Positions 62,701-64,000 of a stretch of DNA of 64,000 bases are shown here, piece by piece. Position 1 is the stretch's first letter. Each line of letters starts with the position of its first letter. The translations under genes were made by a program, and so were the position numbers. Source of the stretch: an uncultured Phycisphaerales bacterium (GTDB lineage Bacteria; Planctomycetota; Phycisphaerae; Phycisphaerales; UBA1924); the NCBI GenBank assembly GCA_903929885.1, contig CAIYWI010000023.1, forward strand, positions 1-64,000, in the 5' to 3' direction. Below the pieces are notes generated by a model. That model was not told the DNA's origin, made no database searches, and saw only the letters and a list, made by a program, of their open reading frames with translations.

Positions 62701-64000
62701 CTCTGGTTGCGGCTCGCGGGCATGCGCATCGGGCGGGGGTGCGAGATCAGCACGATCGCCGACGTCGTCCCGGAGACCATCACGATCGGCGAGGAGAGCT
62801 TCTTCGCCGACGGCATCTATCTCGGAGGACCGATCATCCACCGAGGGACGGTGACCGTCGGCGACACCTCGCTCGGACGCGGCACCTTCCTGGGGAACCA
62901 CGTCGTCATTCCCGCCGGTGCATCGCTCCCCGACGGGCTCTTCGTCGGCGTCTGCACGGTGGCCGACGCGACGCAAGCTCGCGTCGACACCTCCTGGTTC
63001 GGAAATCCCCCGCTCGAACTGCCGCGGCGCGACGTCGTCACGGTCGATCCTCGCTTGACGCACCGTCCCGGCGCGGTGCGGTACGTCAATCGGCTCATGT
63101 GGGAATCGCTTCGATTCGCGTTGCCGATCCTGCCGCTGGCCGTCGCCTCGCTCTGGATGTGGGGGGTCACGCTCGCCGACGTCGCGTGGCCGGTGGCCCT
63201 CTTCGTGGTGGCGCCCGCGATGACCATGGTCGCCATCGCCGCCGAGTGTCTCGCCGTCGTGGCGCTCAAGTGGCTGCTGCTGGGGCGAGCGCGGGCCGGA
63301 CAGCATCCCCTGTGGTCGTGCTGGTGCAGCCGCTGGGACTTCCTCTACGTCGCGTGGCAGTTTTGCGCGTTGCGTCCGTTGGCCGCGCTCGAGGGAACGC
63401 TCTTCCTGGCCGTGTACCTGAGGATGATGGGCGTGCGGATCGGGCGGCGCGTCGTGCTCGGACCGGGCATGGCGCAGCTCGCGGACCCGGACATGATCGT
63501 CATCGAGGACGACGCGACCGTCAACGCCAACTACCAGGCCCACAGCTTCGAGGACCGCGTGCTCAAGCTTGCGCCCGTGGTCGTTCGTCGAGGCGCGACC
63601 GTCGGCGAGTCGGCCGTCGTGTTCTACGGGACCGATGTCGGCGAGAAGGCGTGGGTTGCGCCCAACAGCGTCGTCATGAAAAACGAACGGCTCGATGCCG
63701 ATCGGTCGTACGGCGGCTGCCCTGTGCAGGCGCTGGAGGCGACCGAGGACGGTGGCCGCGAACACGAGCCGCTCCCGTCGCCAGGACTCGCGAGTTCGCC
63801 GGTCTCTCGCACGGGTCGCCTGGTGTTCCTCGACGTTGCTCGCGGACTCGCCGTGGTCGGCATGATCTTCATGCACTTCGTGCCCGCCGAAGGGGTCGAA
63901 GGCGGCGTCGGCCAGACGTGGACGGCCATGGCCGCCTTTCTCGAGGGCAAGGCCGCCGCGCTCTTCTGCGTGCTCGCCGGGATCGCGTGGGAGATTCAAG
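59770..64000 (+). CDS. NRPS-like adenylation/carrier protein with LbH membrane region and DUF418-like domain (partial)
   Basis: The frame is open from ATG 59770 to the window end (1,410 codons). The ORF track omits it because it has no stop here. The adenylation domain (about 1-515) has YTSGTTGTPKGVM (about 164-176), NGYGPTE, YRTGDLV, the RIDAQVKLRGYRVELEAIE core and GGKIDRKRL. A carrier domain follows, with DLGGDSLS and phosphopantetheine Ser at about 553. Residues about 610-1345 hold membrane helices alternating with hexapeptide (left-handed beta-helix) segments such as GAKVGRRVHIH and GMRIGRGCEIS. This matches the NRPS terminal domain also found in poly-lysine synthetase (Pls)-like enzymes. 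From about 1349 a new membrane domain begins (RLVFLDVARGLAVVGMIFMHF), like DUF418/DUF1624 acyltransferase-type proteins. The product and substrate amino acid cannot be told from sequence. Confidence 0.86.
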   Translation, partial: MADASPPQLLHQFFDRTAREHPHRIAVDVPPGPGRPERVLTTYGELLAQVDALADAIRPLASPDSVLGILLPRDSRLLYVAQLAALKAGGAFTCIDPVFPDAHVHAVLDDIDRSVLLTDRDGMRRIEDIGASVDHLIDVAAPRVASAPSGVTSPTRPEHLAYVIYTSGTTGTPKGVMIEHRSIVNLVASDVEEFALTPGDRVAQGSSAAYDSSIEEIWLAFASGATLVVMDDHASRMGPDLVQWLRHERIGVFCPPPTLLRTTGCADPASELPDLKLLYVGGEALTEDLADRWGRGRRLVNGYGPTECTVTAVRGDVLPGRPVTIGRPVPGLEALVVDSRMTPVADGESGELCLAGAGLARGYRHREDLTREKFPLLPGFGRVYRTGDLVRADSGGDLVYLGRIDAQVKLRGYRVELEAIEACLARCDGVREAACRVQGDGSNAVLVAHIVPARDDAALDFASIKESLRKVLPAYMVPARLGLVESLPRSIGGKIDRKRLPDIASDPREHASEVVAPSNELEDVILRAFASALRLETPISTRDDFFVDLGGDSLSAVGVVCELRADAATAAVTTRDLYETRTAAALAERLGEVCMRRSAARPLSRPSAGVAEGGAARHALTTAAQGAWILLQLLVVGAAQYAAVFGLFPSLLDRFGILGSILIEIPLVIGSIFCYVAATVLLTVVLKLALIGEYRPIRTPVWSGHYLRHWIVQNAARTIPWNLLAGTSACAVVLRLLGAKVGRRVHIHKGVNLQQGGWDLLTIGDDVTIGRDAHLGLISLDDGYLCIAPVHLHDAATLETRASVSGHATVEAGGFLTELSWLPEGERIPAGERWDGVPAVPQGRAPDAPTPPTSGRIHPTLYSAIHLSVAALAWALAPMPLLAALAVVASVSGASAERLSGWLADPSWSMEAVAAVTGVSILSVPIGLAMMAIGLRCMGRVRPSVIDRWSLAYVRVWFKAAAVESAGLWLTGTLFWPLWLRLAGMRIGRGCEISTIADVVPETITIGEESFFADGIYLGGPIIHRGTVTVGDTSLGRGTFLGNHVVIPAGASLPDGLFVGVCTVADATQARVDTSWFGNPPLELPRRDVVTVDPRLTHRPGAVRYVNRLMWESLRFALPILPLAVASLWMWGVTLADVAWPVALFVVAPAMTMVAIAAECLAVVALKWLLLGRARAGQHPLWSCWCSRWDFLYVAWQFCALRPLAALEGTLFLAVYLRMMGVRIGRRVVLGPGMAQLADPDMIVIEDDATVNANYQAHSFEDRVLKLAPVVVRRGATVGESAVVFYGTDVGEKAWVAPNSVVMKNERLDADRSYGGCPVQALEATEDGGREHEPLPSPGLASSPVSRTGRLVFLDVARGLAVVGMIFMHFVPAEGVEGGVGQTWTAMAAFLEGKAAALFCVLAGIAWEIQ

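Overview
The window is high-GC bacterial DNA that looks like a Phycisphaerae-type planctomycete. The signs are a GC-type dockerin-like C-terminus (paired DxNxDGGxDGxD loops ending in Gly-Gly-Cys), a PEP-CTERM-like sorting tail of the 'PSP...LGLGGL...RRRR' kind, tandem VWA membrane proteins, and a type II secretion/type IV pilus hybrid operon. Taxonomy is inferred from gene content only. Nearly every gene lies on the + strand; one small secreted-protein gene (2185-2850) is on the - strand.

Layout. (1) 1-575: 3' end of a 23S rRNA, a spacer, 5S rRNA and a strong terminator. (2) 706-2850: two convergent exported-protein genes. (3) 3205-12546: two coupled M14 carboxypeptidase-like genes, the first without visible catalytic residues, then three VWA/DUF58 'Bat'-type genes. 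(4) 12557-18398: housekeeping genes (rsmA, an APH-type kinase, mutS, a lipoprotein, smpB). (5) 18480-29333: a flagellar cluster in assembly order (flgI, rod-binding protein, flgN-like, flgK, an oversized flgL, fliW, csrA, two flagellins). The leaders around csrA and the flagellins carry GGA-in-loop hairpins that look like CsrA sites, so FliW, CsrA and flagellin probably form a homeostatic switch. (6) 29479-49529: a type II secretion-like operon (gspF, G, H, I, J, K, a PilM/GspL-like protein, a GspM/PilO-like protein with a PilP/GspC-like tail, and the secretin). (7) 49593-54362: a lipoprotein and the pstSCAB phosphate transporter. (8) 54513-58595: sucA and sucB of the 2-oxoglutarate dehydrogenase complex. 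(9) 59242-64000: a small SET-domain protein, then a large NRPS-like protein (adenylation, carrier, membrane/left-handed-helix domains) running into a DUF418/DUF1624-like membrane domain cut by the window end.

The standout is the secretin at 37605-49529. It is about 3,974 residues against roughly 600-800 for ordinary GspD/PilQ. It has a signal peptide, an N0-like domain, about 41 diverged copies of the secretin N (N1-type) module by my hand count, and one ordinary C-terminal secretin barrel. If each module makes a ring as in known secretins, it would build a very long periplasmic tube. The neighbouring inner-membrane and pseudopilin genes make a real secretion or pilus machine likely, but the ATPase (GspE) and prepilin peptidase are not in the window.

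All calls come from reading the sequence and the supplied ORF translations. No database search or structure prediction was run. Starts that differ from the ORF track were chosen from signal peptides, family N-termini, Shine-Dalgarno sites and 4-bp stop/start overlaps.
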